Shown here: in pieces, positions 18,812 through 30,983 of the stretch
How the letters are laid out: each line of letters opens with the position of its first letter
How positions within the stretch are numbered: the first letter of the stretch is position 1
DNA from: Candidatus Nanopelagicales bacterium
GTDB taxonomy: Bacteria; Actinomycetota; Actinomycetes; S36-B12
Reading direction: 5' to 3'
Assembly: GCA_017854795.1 (NCBI GenBank)
Contig: JAFMHB010000009.1
Span: 19,305-83,304, forward strand
Length of the DNA stretch: 64,000 nt
Made by a program: the position numbers and the translations under genes
The notes under the pieces: generated by a model
What the model was told of the DNA's origin: nothing
Databases searched by the model: none
The model's input: the letters and a program-made list of their open reading frames with translations, nothing else

Positions 18812-19921
18812 TCAGGAGACGATCATTTCGATCCGCTGGAATTCCTTTAGGTCGCTGTATCCCGTTGTGGCCATCGCTTTTCGCAAAGCACCCACGAGGT
18901 TCATAGTTCCATCGCCTGTTGAGGCTGGGCCATTGAGAATCTGTTCCACTGTCCCCACCTGCTTCATTTGGTGACGCTCACCGCGCGGAAGGGTTGGGTG
19001 CCAAGCCTCTGAGCCCCAATGAGTGCCGCCACCGGGTGAGTCCGTACCGCGCGAGAGAACTGAACCGATCATGGCTGCGTCAGCGCCACATGCAAATGCC
19101 TTGACGATGTCCCCGCTATTACCCATTGATCCGTCAGCGATCACATGGACATAGCGGCCACCTGATTCATCGAGGTAGTCGCGTCGCGCTGAAGCAACAT
19201 CAGCGATCGCCGTTGCCATCGGGACCCGGACACCGAGAACTTCCGCGGTCGTGTGCGAGGAGCCACCACCGAAACCAACAAGTACTCCAGCCGCACCCGT
19301 ACGCATCAAGTGAAGGGCGGCTTGAGCTGTTGCGCAACCTCCAACAATTACGGGAATATCTAGTTCATGTATAAAACTTTTGAGGTTCAGTGGTTCACCA
19401 CTTGCGGCTACATGTTCGGCGGAGACGGTTGTGCCGCGAATAACTAAAATTTCCGCACCACTACTCGCGGCAATAGGTGCCAGCTCTGCCGTACGTTGCG
19501 GTGAGACCGCTACCGAGACTGTTATTTCGCTTTCTTTGAGCTGGGCAATTCGGTTCTTGATCAATTCGTGGTCAACCGGTTTATCCGAATACAACCGTTG
19601 TAGCAACGCCGTGGCTTGATCCGGTTCAACATTCGCTATTTCACGCAAATAAAGGGTTGGGTCCTCGTAGCGTCCCCATAAGCCTTCAAGGTTGAGTACA
19701 GCGAGTGCTCCATTGCGCGAAATGGTGACGGCGCTTTCCGGAGACACAACCGAATCCATCGGTGCAGCAATGAGTGGGGTCTTAAATTTGTAGGCATCGA
19801 TGCTCCAGTTGGTTGACACCTCGGATGCATCACGGGTGCGACGCTGAGGGGCAATTGCGACCTGATCGAATGAATAGCCTTGGCGGGCAGACTTCGTCCC
19901 ACCGATTACAACTTCAACCAT
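18812..19921 (-). CDS. guaB3: GuaB3 family IMP dehydrogenase-related protein
   Basis: A (beta/alpha)8-barrel protein of the IMP dehydrogenase/GMP reductase superfamily without CBS domains (369 residues), typical of the actinobacterial GuaB3 class. The active-site loop reads VGFGGGSSHTT. The position of the catalytic Cys of GuaB (GPGSICTT) is taken by His223, so the normal thioimidate chemistry cannot work. The barrel residues APMDSVV, the IVGGCAT turn and the ADGSMGNSGDI phosphate loop are retained. Some GuaB3 proteins elsewhere have been reported to act as GMP reductases; whether this Cys-less type does so is unknown. It starts two bases after guaB ends. Confidence 0.9.
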   Translation of the reverse strand: MVEVVIGGTKSARQGYSFDQVAIAPQRRTRDASEVSTNWSIDAYKFKTPLIAAPMDSVVSPESAVTISRNGALAVLNLEGLWGRYEDPTLYLREIANVEPDQATALLQRLYSDKPVDHELIKNRIAQLKESEITVSVAVSPQRTAELAPIAASSGAEILVIRGTTVSAEHVAASGEPLNLKSFIHELDIPVIVGGCATAQAALHLMRTGAAGVLVGFGGGSSHTTAEVLGVRVPMATAIADVASARRDYLDESGGRYVHVIADGSMGNSGDIVKAFACGADAAMIGSVLSRGTDSPGGGTHWGSEAWHPTLPRGERHQMKQVGTVEQILNGPASTGDGTMNLVGALRKAMATTGYSDLKEFQRIEMIVS

Positions 19922-19923
19922 TA

Positions 19924-22426
<2,503 letters not shown>

Positions 22427-22471
22427 AAGTCCATTTTTCGCATCTTGTGATTCAATTCACAGCATGGAATA

Positions 22472-22501
22472 TTGACCAACCTATGAAACGCTTTGTATTA
22501 T
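22472..22501 (+). promoter_or_regulatory. Sigma-70-type promoter of whiD
   Basis: TTGACC (22472-22477) and TATTAT (22496-22501) separated by 18 bases. This is one of the two best consensus matches in the window. Transcription would start near 22508, leaving a leader of about 30 bases with AAGGAG at 22526-22531. Confidence 0.7.
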
Positions 22502-22536
22502 TATGGTCTCGAACGGAATCACACTAAGGAGCAATC

Positions 22537-22890
22537 ATGGCTGATGTATCCCGCCTCCCCGGCCCCAATGCTGATACTTGGGACTGGCAACTCCTTGGCC
22601 TGTGCCGTGGTGAAGACCCCAATATGTTCTTCCACCCCGAAGGTGAACGTGGACCTGCCCGAATCAACAGAGACGAATCGGCAAAGGCCGTCTGTGGAGC
22701 ATGTCCCGTGAAAGTTCAATGCGCCCAGCATGCACTCGCGGTCCGTGAGCCATACGGAGTGTGGGGTGGCCTCACCGAGGACGAGCGAGAAGAGATCTAC
22801 GCCGGTCGCCTCAAGGCCAGCGCAGCGGTCGGCAGCGAAATCAGCATCGCACCAATCGGCTTCCCAATGCACATTGCAACCGCTTCATAA
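22537..22890 (+). CDS. whiD: WhiB-family iron-sulfur transcription factor, WhiD/WhiB3 type
   Basis: A 117-residue Wbl protein. The four cluster ligands are Cys23, Cys53, Cys56 and Cys62 (GLCRG, VCGACPVKVQC). The GVWGGLTEDER turn, which contacts the primary sigma factor, follows. The N-terminus MADVSRLPGPNADTWDWQLL and the FFHPEGERG stretch match Streptomyces WhiD and mycobacterial WhiB3 as I remember them. It probably binds a [4Fe-4S] cluster and sigma factor to regulate redox or developmental genes. It has its own consensus promoter and AAGGAG ribosome site, and is divergent from the MerR-B12 gene. The neighbouring groESL and guaB genes match the Streptomyces context; bldM is absent. Confidence 0.93.
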   Translation: MADVSRLPGPNADTWDWQLLGLCRGEDPNMFFHPEGERGPARINRDESAKAVCGACPVKVQCAQHALAVREPYGVWGGLTEDEREEIYAGRLKASAAVGSEISIAPIGFPMHIATAS

Positions 22891-22937
22891 TTTTTTTCCC
22901 AAACAAGTGTGACTACTGATTAACGTCTTAACGACAA

Positions 22938-22975
22938 TTAAAGGGTGGGGCTGCAGTAGCGGCCCCACCCTTTAA
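22938..22975. terminator. Bidirectional terminator between whiD and groEL
   Basis: A perfect 14-bp stem (22938-22951 with 22962-22975) with a 10-base loop; the arm reads TTAAAGGGTGGGGC. A and T runs flank both sides, so it can stop whiD (+) and groEL (-) transcripts alike. Confidence 0.88.
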
Positions 22976-23012
22976 TGTATAAAAATGCTTTAGCGCAATT
23001 CACACTCACGAA

Positions 23013-24650
<1,638 letters not shown>

Positions 24651-24707
24651 TCAATCATGAAGTGGAGTTGTGCCGGAAAAAAACTTATGCTTGTGCTTGT
24701 TACTTGT

Positions 24708-24749
24708 CGATGAGCCCCACGCCTCCCGAGGGATTCGCGGGGCTCATCG
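24708..24749 (-). promoter_or_regulatory. Intercistronic hairpin between groES and groEL
   Basis: An 11-bp perfect stem (24708-24718 with 24739-24749, arm CGATGAGCCCC) with a 20-base inner part that can fold further. A run of seven T on the minus strand follows about 25 bases after the stem. It may act as an RNA-processing site or partial terminator that sets the groES to groEL ratio. Confidence 0.6.
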
Positions 24750-24779
24750 AAACAAGAATTTGTCCTTAGATTTACTTTT

Positions 24780-25079
24780 TTACTTCTCGACGATGGCTAG
24801 CACGTCGCGAGCAGACAGCAATAGGTATTCCTGTCCGTCGTACTTCACTTCGGTGCCGCCGTACTTGCTGTAAATAACGATGTCGCCGACCTTGATGTCC
24901 AAGGGAATGCGCTTGTCGCCATCTTCGTCAAAACGACCTGGTCCAACTGCGAGAACCTTGCCCTCTTGGGGCTTTTCCTTCGCGGTGTCAGGGATAACAA
25001 GTCCTGAGGCGGTTGTTTGCTCCGCTTCGAGGGTTTGTACCAAAATGCGATCTTCTAGGGGCTTAATGGAAACCGACAC
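24780..25079 (-). CDS. groES: 10-kDa co-chaperonin GroES
   Basis: Lid of the GroEL chamber, 99 residues. The start segment [12 protein letters not shown] and the mobile loop [17 protein letters not shown] are standard, as is [15 protein letters not shown] near the end. The start is GTG with GGAGGA upstream. It is the first gene of the heat-shock operon under two CIRCE operators. Confidence 0.96.
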   Translation of the reverse strand: MSVSIKPLEDRILVQTLEAEQTTASGLVIPDTAKEKPQEGKVLAVGPGRFDEDGDKRIPLDIKVGDIVIYSKYGGTEVKYDGQEYLLLSARDVLAIVEK

Positions 25080-25150
25080 GGTTTATTCCTCCGGCTCGTG
25101 GGCACCAGCTACCTAAAGCTGGAGCGACTTACGAATATTTGGTCTTAAAG

Positions 25151-25177
25151 TTGGCACTCACATGGTGAGAGTGCCAA
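25151..25177. promoter_or_regulatory. CIRCE operator 1 (HrcA site)
   Basis: Perfect inverted repeat of TTGGCACTC and GAGTGCCAA with a 9-base spacer, the fixed CIRCE geometry. It lies just downstream of the groES -10 box, so bound HrcA would block initiation. Confidence 0.93.
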
Positions 25178-25182
25178 GTCAA

Positions 25183-25211
25183 AGATTACGCAACAGTTAG
25201 CACTCTGTCAA
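25183..25211 (-). promoter_or_regulatory. groESL promoter
   Basis: On the minus strand TTGACA (25206-25211) and TAATCT (25183-25188) with a 17-base spacer, close to the vegetative sigma consensus. The -35 box lies inside CIRCE 2. Confidence 0.85.
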
Positions 25212-25223
25212 ACCGAGTGCCAG
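25197..25223. promoter_or_regulatory. CIRCE operator 2 (HrcA site)
   Basis: TTAGCACTC and GAGTGCCAG with a 9-base spacer; one arm is the exact consensus, the other has one mismatch to its partner. It covers the groES -35 box and ends 20 bases before the -10 box of the divergent methyltransferase gene. Confidence 0.92.
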
Positions 25224-25243
25224 CCAAGCGCTAATCCACCCCT

Positions 25244-25249
25244 TAGGCT
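25244..25249 (+). promoter_or_regulatory. Leaderless-type -10 box for the methyltransferase
   Basis: TAGGCT six bases before the GTG at 25256. Its -35 region (about 25221-25227) falls on the end of CIRCE 2. Confidence 0.5.
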
Positions 25250-25255
25250 TACCCC

Positions 25256-26470
25256 GTGACCGACCCTTCCGGTAGGGAAACTCCCAATGCAAAAACTCCC
25301 GAGTTCCCCGCTCCGAGCGAGGAGCTGATTTCCCTAGCGCGGACCGCGTTGGCCCAGCCCAGCGCAAATGAGCTCACCGTGATCACCTCGCTCAGGGCCC
25401 AGGGCCATGGGGTGGAATCCGTTCGACTGGCACTGGAACAGGTGCAACTGCGCGATAAGGCTTCAATCGCCTGGAAGAACAGCGGTCGGCAGCGCCAGAC
25501 TTGGTATTTCACCCGGGATGGCCTTGAGGCCGCCAGTCACCCGCTCGTCGCGGCATTTCACGCCGAAATAATTTCCCATAGCGAGGTCACAGCGGTTGTT
25601 GACCTCACCGCTGGAATTGGCAGTGACAGTGCCGCCTTCATTCACGCCGGACTCAGAACCACCGCTGTTGAACTCGATCCCAATACGGCCGCCTTACTGA
25701 CCCACAACATTCACGACGCAAAAATCTTGATCGCCGACTCGATGCTGCTGGACCCCAACCAATGGGATCCACGCGACACCGCGATCTTTATTGATCCCGC
25801 GAGACGAGGTACTTCACGCTCACTCGACGGCGCTCGTGCACTCCCCGAACGCGACCCAGAGCGTTGGTCACCACCAATATCTTTCGTCAAAGGCCTTGCA
25901 AACAATTTTCGCGTTTTCGTGAAAGCTGCTCCTGCATTTAGTCCACCAGCGGGTTGGGCGCAGTTCATTATCAGTCTTGATGCGACCTTTGTAGAAATGT
26001 TCACCACAAATGCAGCAACGGGAACTTACGCGGTCATGATCAATTCTGAAACCGAGGACACAAGTTTCATTACCCAAAATTTGGAACCGGTCAAACAACT
26101 GCAATTAGAAATCAGTACGGAGGGGTTTCTCTATGAACTTGACCCGGCAATCACCCGAGCCTGGCTCGCCCCGCAGGTTGCCAGTGAACTGGGACTCACT
26201 CCCGTTGGCGCAAAGAATATTTGGCTTTTCGGACCAGCAACTCCCTTTGCTCACGCCCGCCCCTACCGAGTGCATGACATATTTCCCATCAAGGAGATCA
26301 AGTCACGTGTGAAGCACTTGCCCGGAATAGCCTTGAAAACAAAGGATGGAAGGCGTGATCAGAAGGACCTACGAAAAGCTAGCGATAAGCCCGATCACAA
26401 TGAATGGGCGGTCGTAATCTTGGGAAGCGGCACTAGCGAGCAGGCTGTGTTAGTCCGGCGCGAACGCTAG
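25256..26470 (+). CDS. Class I SAM-dependent methyltransferase, THUMP-like
   Basis: A 404-residue protein with a helical N-terminal part (about 1-85) and a Rossmann methyltransferase core. Motif I is VDLTAGIGSDSAAF, followed by the acidic VELDPNTAALL and the IDPARR motif where an NPPY-type catalytic loop would be. The C-terminal third resembles the THUMP-like region seen in actinobacterial homologues. The substrate, probably a nucleic acid, is not known. It is divergent from groES, and its start overlaps the same control region. Its 3' end overlaps the convergent polysaccharide deacetylase gene by 38 bp. Confidence 0.8.
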   Translation: MTDPSGRETPNAKTPEFPAPSEELISLARTALAQPSANELTVITSLRAQGHGVESVRLALEQVQLRDKASIAWKNSGRQRQTWYFTRDGLEAASHPLVAAFHAEIISHSEVTAVVDLTAGIGSDSAAFIHAGLRTTAVELDPNTAALLTHNIHDAKILIADSMLLDPNQWDPRDTAIFIDPARRGTSRSLDGARALPERDPERWSPPISFVKGLANNFRVFVKAAPAFSPPAGWAQFIISLDATFVEMFTTNAATGTYAVMINSETEDTSFITQNLEPVKQLQLEISTEGFLYELDPAITRAWLAPQVASELGLTPVGAKNIWLFGPATPFAHARPYRVHDIFPIKEIKSRVKHLPGIALKTKDGRRDQKDLRKASDKPDHNEWAVVILGSGTSEQAVLVRRER

Positions 26471-27212
26471 GGCGAACGCTAGAGCGAACACTGAGCATTG
26501 CGGGAACATTATTTATCCGCGGAAGGTAATCATCAAGATTTGCCGGTTCAAGGCCAGCCTCCCGAATCTTTTTAACGGCAAGCTTCAAATCTTTTTTGAG
26601 GTTCTTTGAAAAGTGCATCAAGACAATTGAGCCGGGTCGCAACTTCGAATCAGCATAAGAAATTTTTCCGTTGCTGATCGATGCATCCCACATAACTATT
26701 TGTTGAATTCCACATTTCTCACCCATCCTGCGCACTGCTTGGGAATCCTGTCCGGCTCCATATGGTGGCCGAAGCATCCAGGGATGCCAGTTGTACTTCT
26801 TTGCATACCGTTTTTGAACATAGCAAATTTCATGATCCAAATCAGTGGACTTCTTAGCAAATGACGCGTGGGTCGCCGAGTGGTTTTGCACTGAACCCCA
26901 CTGCGTGAATTCATTGAAATATTTTTTTGAATCTTTGATGGTCCATGACGAAAGAAATGCCGTGACGGGTAACTTATTTGCCTTAACGTAGGCCAACGAA
27001 TTTTCTGTTTTATAGATCCCGTCGTCGATCGTAATAAAGGCGACCTTGTCCTTAGTCTTGATCCGGTACACGGACTTGGGAATCTGAACACTTTGGCGAG
27101 CGGGGATCACTGTTTCAACATTGTTTTCGGTTGCACTCAAACCCACCTGAGCTCCTACGAGGGTGGAAAGAAATACAGCACTTCCGACGAAAGCCGCAAC
27201 AACCCGGTGCAT
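26433..27212 (-). CDS. Secreted polysaccharide deacetylase (NodB homology domain)
   Basis: A 259-residue exported CE4 esterase. Residues 1-27 form a signal peptide. NodB motifs are TIDDG (61-65, the metal-binding Asp pair), HSATH (His111, His115) and RPPYG (148-152). The late LMHF motif carries the catalytic His region. It probably deacetylates peptidoglycan or another surface glycan. The ATG at 27212 is chosen for its GGAGGAG site and for the signal peptide. The last residues read LSVR-SSVR-PSVR. They are encoded by the 12-bp tandem repeat that also carries the stop codon of the convergent gene. Confidence 0.88.
   Translation of the reverse strand: MHRVVAAFVGSAVFLSTLVGAQVGLSATENNVETVIPARQSVQIPKSVYRIKTKDKVAFITIDDGIYKTENSLAYVKANKLPVTAFLSSWTIKDSKKYFNEFTQWGSVQNHSATHASFAKKSTDLDHEICYVQKRYAKKYNWHPWMLRPPYGAGQDSQAVRRMGEKCGIQQIVMWDASISNGKISYADSKLRPGSIVLMHFSKNLKKDLKLAVKKIREAGLEPANLDDYLPRINNVPAMLSVRSSVRPSVRAGLTQPAR
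26460..26495. repeat. 12-bp tandem repeat, three copies, at a convergent gene end
   Basis: Copies at 26460-26471, 26472-26483 and 26484-26495: GCGAACGCTAGG, GCGAACGCTAGA and GCGAACACTGAG. The first holds the TAG of the methyltransferase gene. All three are translated on the other strand as xSVR in the deacetylase tail. Confidence 0.92.
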
Positions 27213-27312
27213 TTCTCCTCCATTCGCATTCGTATTTTCCACCCCGCCAATCCCAAGAGTCACAGGAGTTTAACCCCTTTACCTCGATTGAAGCCAGTCC
27301 TTGCCTGCGAAG

Positions 27313-28347
27313 CTAGAACAATACTTCATTGACCGACAGGGTTGAGGTGGCCGGGAAATCAACAGGTGAAGGCGCCGCTCCTACCCGGAATAGGTGAGAG
27401 CCCAGTGCCGCAACCATTGCCCCGTTGTCGGTGCACAAAGTTGGACTGGGTATCCGGAGTTCAATTCCAGCGACAGCACAACGCTCGGCTGCCAGCGCTC
27501 GCAACCGCGAATTTGCCGCGACTCCCCCAGCGATCACCAAGTGGGGTGCATTTTGATCCACGGCCGCCGCAATAGCTTTGCTGGTCAGAATGTCCGCTAT
27601 TGCCTCCTGAACCGAAGCAGCGACATCGGGTACTGAGATCGCGTTACCTAACCTTTGCTGTTCTTTCACCCAACGGGCCACGGCAGTCTTTAATCCCGAG
27701 AAGGAGAAATTGAATGCATGGGCTGGATCAGCGCGAAGGGCTCGGGGGAAATTAATCGCATTCGAATTCCCGTTTTGCGCGGCTTGGTCAATCATGGGAC
27801 CTCCAGGAAATGGTAATCCAAGGAGGCGAGCAACTTTGTCGAATGCCTCGCCAGCGGCATCATCCAAAGTTTGACCAAGGGAGGTGAAATCACCATTACT
27901 AACTTTGATTAACGATGAATGCCCACCAGAGACCAGCAAGCCAATAACAGGTTCGGGTAAAGGTCCATGCTCAAGCTCGTCAACCATTACGTGAGCCGCA
28001 AGGTGGTTCACACCGTAAATCGGTTTCCCCAACCCCAATGCCAGTGCTTTCGCTGATGCAACTCCAACAATCAGTGCACCAACCAATCCTGGGCCTGCTG
28101 TCACCGCAATCGCATCGATATCTGAGAGTGAAACCCCAGCTTGGGAGCAAGCAAGTTCAATTGTTGGCAACATTGCTTCTAAGTGCGCCCTGCTAGCAAC
28201 TTCCGGCACCACTCCACCGAATCGGGCATGAAGTTCCACACTCGACGCCAAGGCATTGGACAGTAATTCCCGGCCGCGAACGATTCCAACTCCTGTTTCA
28301 TCGCAGGACGTCTCAATTCCCAGCACCAAAGGTTGGTCGATGCTCAT
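27313..28347 (-). CDS. tsaD: tRNA N6-threonylcarbamoyladenosine transferase
   Basis: Kae1/TsaD enzyme that transfers threonylcarbamoyl to A37 of ANN-decoding tRNAs. It has 344 residues and the ASKHA fold. Features include [13 protein letters not shown], the metal-binding HLAAH motif, VSGGHSSL and the late CTDNGAM. It overlaps rimI by 4 bp. The genes for its partners TsaB and TsaE lie just upstream in the same operon. Confidence 0.96.
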   Translation of the reverse strand: MSIDQPLVLGIETSCDETGVGIVRGRELLSNALASSVELHARFGGVVPEVASRAHLEAMLPTIELACSQAGVSLSDIDAIAVTAGPGLVGALIVGVASAKALALGLGKPIYGVNHLAAHVMVDELEHGPLPEPVIGLLVSGGHSSLIKVSNGDFTSLGQTLDDAAGEAFDKVARLLGLPFPGGPMIDQAAQNGNSNAINFPRALRADPAHAFNFSFSGLKTAVARWVKEQQRLGNAISVPDVAASVQEAIADILTSKAIAAAVDQNAPHLVIAGGVAANSRLRALAAERCAVAGIELRIPSPTLCTDNGAMVAALGSHLFRVGAAPSPVDFPATSTLSVNEVLF

Positions 28348-28808
28348 GATCGATTCTCGCGTTCATCACGGCGCAAAATCAGCGCATCGGTTCCATCGGG
28401 ATAGTAATTGACTCGTTTACTAATTTCTTTGAAACCAAACAATGAGTAAAGTGAAAGTGCTGCCAAGTTGTCATCACGCACTTCAAGGAAGATGAAGGTC
28501 ACTTTCAATTCCACCGAAAGATCAACTAAATGGCCTAGGAGTTGGCGGCCAATTCCCTGACCTTGGAATGGTTCACCAACCGCAATAGTCTGAATGTCAG
28601 CATCGCTTCCCGAAACACTCAGACCCGCATATCCACTAATAACCCCAGAACTTTCATAAACGACATAGTGATTGTGAGGTTGGGCTAATTCGCGCCACCA
28701 TTGATCTGTAGACCACGAGTCATGGGGAAAAAGGTTACGCTCCAGTTTGTCGATTTCGGCAATATCCCACCAGCGCATAGGACGAATTCCAATTGTTGAA
28801 GTCTTCAC
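28344..28808 (-). CDS. rimI: Ribosomal-protein-alanine N-acetyltransferase (GNAT)
   Basis: GNAT-fold acetyltransferase of 154 residues. The acetyl-CoA pyrophosphate loop is [10 protein letters not shown], followed by the beta-strand [17 protein letters not shown] typical of RimI. Position between tsaB and tsaD is the common actinobacterial arrangement. The actual substrate may be S18 or other N-termini. Four-base overlaps on both sides indicate tight coupling. Confidence 0.9.
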   Translation of the reverse strand: MKTSTIGIRPMRWWDIAEIDKLERNLFPHDSWSTDQWWRELAQPHNHYVVYESSGVISGYAGLSVSGSDADIQTIAVGEPFQGQGIGRQLLGHLVDLSVELKVTFIFLEVRDDNLAALSLYSLFGFKEISKRVNYYPDGTDALILRRDERENRS

Positions 28809-29401
28809 AACTGCACCGGAACACTTGGCTTAGCATCGGCTTCTCTCAGATACATGGGGGATATATCCAATTGATCGCCACGTAAAGCACATGCCGCTAT
28901 GTCTACTGCGTGCGGTAAAACCTCAGTCACCAACGGGATTCCCGCTGCGAGCGCCAACTCCCCAACAACTTCGGTCAGGTCGACACGGGGCCCAAATATT
29001 CTTTTTCCGCTGCTATCAAATTTCGCCCAGTAGTACTCCTTGCGGCGGGCATCTGTTGCTGCAATGAATTCGCTGCCGGGGGCAACCAAGCTCTGACGAA
29101 TAATTGCATTGGAGACAGCATCGAGTGAACAAACTCCAACAACGGGAACCGACCAAGCCGCAGACAGTGCTTGGGCAAAAGCAATGCCAACCCGCAATCC
29201 CGTGTATGGCCCGGGACCCACACCACAGGCAATCAAGTCGGGTAACGAGTTCAGATCCAATTCCAGTTCGGTGAACAGCGATCCAATTGCTTCAACGTGA
29301 CCACGGGCATCAGTGTGACTGGCCATGGAGATCACGGTGCCAGAATCCACCAAGGCGATTGAACTTAACTCCGTAGAAGTATCAACTGCGATGATTTTCA
29401 C
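28805..29401 (-). CDS. tsaB: tRNA threonylcarbamoyladenosine biosynthesis protein TsaB
   Basis: Inactive ASKHA paralogue that scaffolds TsaD and TsaE, 198 residues. The N-terminus IIAVDTSTELSSIAL and the GPGPYTGLRVG motif are diagnostic. It overlaps tsaE and rimI by 4 bp each. Confidence 0.93.
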   Translation of the reverse strand: MKIIAVDTSTELSSIALVDSGTVISMASHTDARGHVEAIGSLFTELELDLNSLPDLIACGVGPGPYTGLRVGIAFAQALSAAWSVPVVGVCSLDAVSNAIIRQSLVAPGSEFIAATDARRKEYYWAKFDSSGKRIFGPRVDLTEVVGELALAAGIPLVTEVLPHAVDIAACALRGDQLDISPMYLREADAKPSVPVQL

Positions 29402-29865
29402 GTGAGCACTGATTCGATTCGGCGTAGAAACGCCTCCCCTGAAGGTGGATAAGAAGTGAAGTTAATTTCACGCCCAAACTCGGACTCCGAATTAATCCGC
29501 ATTTCAACTACCGTCTCACCGAATTCGCCCACCCACGGTCCCCCCCACTCAACCAAGGTCAACGCGTTTTCGGCATCGATTTCTGACCACAGGTCCATGA
29601 GTTGATCAACAGCGCTTACCCGATACACATCAAGGTGCAATAACTCCAGCGAACCAACTGACCTGTAGGACTTACTCATAACAAATGTTGGACTGGTCAC
29701 GGGTTCAGTGATTCCCAACCCCCGTGCAACACCCTGGGCAAAAGTGGTTTTACCTGCACCCAGTTCACCCGTGAGAATCAAGACGTCGCCGCCCCGAGAA
29801 ACTGCAGCAATTGATTCACCGAGGGATTGCATTTGTTCTGGAGTCTCAATCCTCATGCTGGTCAT
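29398..29865 (-). CDS. tsaE: tRNA threonylcarbamoyladenosine biosynthesis ATPase TsaE
   Basis: P-loop ATPase of the t6A complex, about 155 residues. Walker A is GELGAGKTTFAQG, followed by SPTFVMSKSY and HLDVYRV. I chose the ATG at 29865; a TTG at 29874 and an ATG at 29856 are alternatives. Whichever is used, it overlaps the upstream hydrolase gene end. Confidence 0.93.
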   Translation of the reverse strand: MTSMRIETPEQMQSLGESIAAVSRGGDVLILTGELGAGKTTFAQGVARGLGITEPVTSPTFVMSKSYRSVGSLELLHLDVYRVSAVDQLMDLWSEIDAENALTLVEWGGPWVGEFGETVVEMRINSESEFGREINFTSYPPSGEAFLRRIESVLT

Positions 29866-30922
29866 GTCTTTCAATTATCCTGTCAACAAATCCGGTGAGG
29901 AGTTCATTTACTTCAACATTCCGCTCGATTGTCACCATGTGGCCACTTTCCGCAAGCACAACAAATTCAGCTCCGGGTACTTGTTCAATGATTGCTTCAC
30001 TCATTGCCGGTGGGGTCAATCGATCTGATTCACCGACAATCACCAAGGTTTCCACCTGCTGCAGCGGCTCTAGTGAATCAAGTTTGTTGTGCTCATAAAT
30101 ATTGGGTAGGAAGTCAACCAGGATATTGAAATTTGTTGAGGAGACCATGTCTGCAACAAATTCACCCGCGTGAACTGGGGCAACCGACCCAAATGAATAT
30201 AGGCGTGTCAGCAGCAGCCCTAGATCGGTTTTGCTCCAGCGCGAGTGTGAAAGCGCGGTCCCACCTTTGGCCATAACGGAAGCAACCCCGGGGACCAGCC
30301 CTTGTACAACCCGAGAAATCGGTGCGGGCAAACCCAAAGTGGATGCACCAACAGAACTTGCGGCGCTAGAAATCAACCCAACACCGATTACTTGGGTGCC
30401 GAAAAGTTCTGGGTGCTGCTGCAACAGGGCCAAAATAGACATCCCACCCATTGAGTGCCCGATCACTATCAACGTATCGTTGGGTGCAACCTGATTGATC
30501 ACCGAATACAAATCACGTCCAAGTTGATCAATACTGTGATCACGGGTCTGTGCATCAGCAACATAAGTGGACTCGCCGTGCCCCCTCTGGTCATAGAAAA
30601 CCAATGTTGCGCGATCACGTAAGGCTAGGCGTTGGTAGTACCACGAGTTGCGGTTCAAAGCGAAGCCGTGAGGCATGACGATTGTTACTCGTGAGCCGGT
30701 CAGCCGATCTACTTCACCGGCGAGGACCGCACCGTCGGAGGTGAAAACTTCAAATGGCTCACCGTGTAAGGAATAGAACTCCGTCAAATCAGTATCACGA
30801 TCCGGGGTGGCGCTGAATCGCATGACCAAACGTTCCGCGGCCGCACCTGCGGCGGCCCCGAGCGCGACGGCTCCGAGTGAGAGAACAGCGCGTCCGGCTA
30901 CCTTGCCAAAATCTACAGCCAC
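29846..30922 (-). CDS. Alpha/beta hydrolase with N-terminal membrane anchor
   Basis: A 358-residue protein. Residues about 8-28 form an Ala/Gly-rich hydrophobic stretch that could be a membrane anchor. The hydrolase core has HGFALNRNSW at the oxyanion loop, the nucleophile elbow GHSMGG, a late catalytic Asp in VGESDRLTP and the His in ESGHMV. The substrate is unknown. A hydrolase of this type commonly sits between alr and tsaE in actinobacteria. The start is GTG. Confidence 0.85.
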   Translation of the reverse strand: MAVDFGKVAGRAVLSLGAVALGAAAGAAAERLVMRFSATPDRDTDLTEFYSLHGEPFEVFTSDGAVLAGEVDRLTGSRVTIVMPHGFALNRNSWYYQRLALRDRATLVFYDQRGHGESTYVADAQTRDHSIDQLGRDLYSVINQVAPNDTLIVIGHSMGGMSILALLQQHPELFGTQVIGVGLISSAASSVGASTLGLPAPISRVVQGLVPGVASVMAKGGTALSHSRWSKTDLGLLLTRLYSFGSVAPVHAGEFVADMVSSTNFNILVDFLPNIYEHNKLDSLEPLQQVETLVIVGESDRLTPPAMSEAIIEQVPGAEFVVLAESGHMVTIERNVEVNELLTGFVDRIIERHDQHED

Positions 30923-30983
30923 CTGCCAACCTCACCGCCTAACGTCAATGGAATAAGAATCAAACTACCAATGAAAAAAAACT

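Noticed and set aside
26460..26495. CRISPR or attachment-site repeat
   Set aside because: Only three contiguous 12-bp units without spacers and with no cas or integrase gene nearby.
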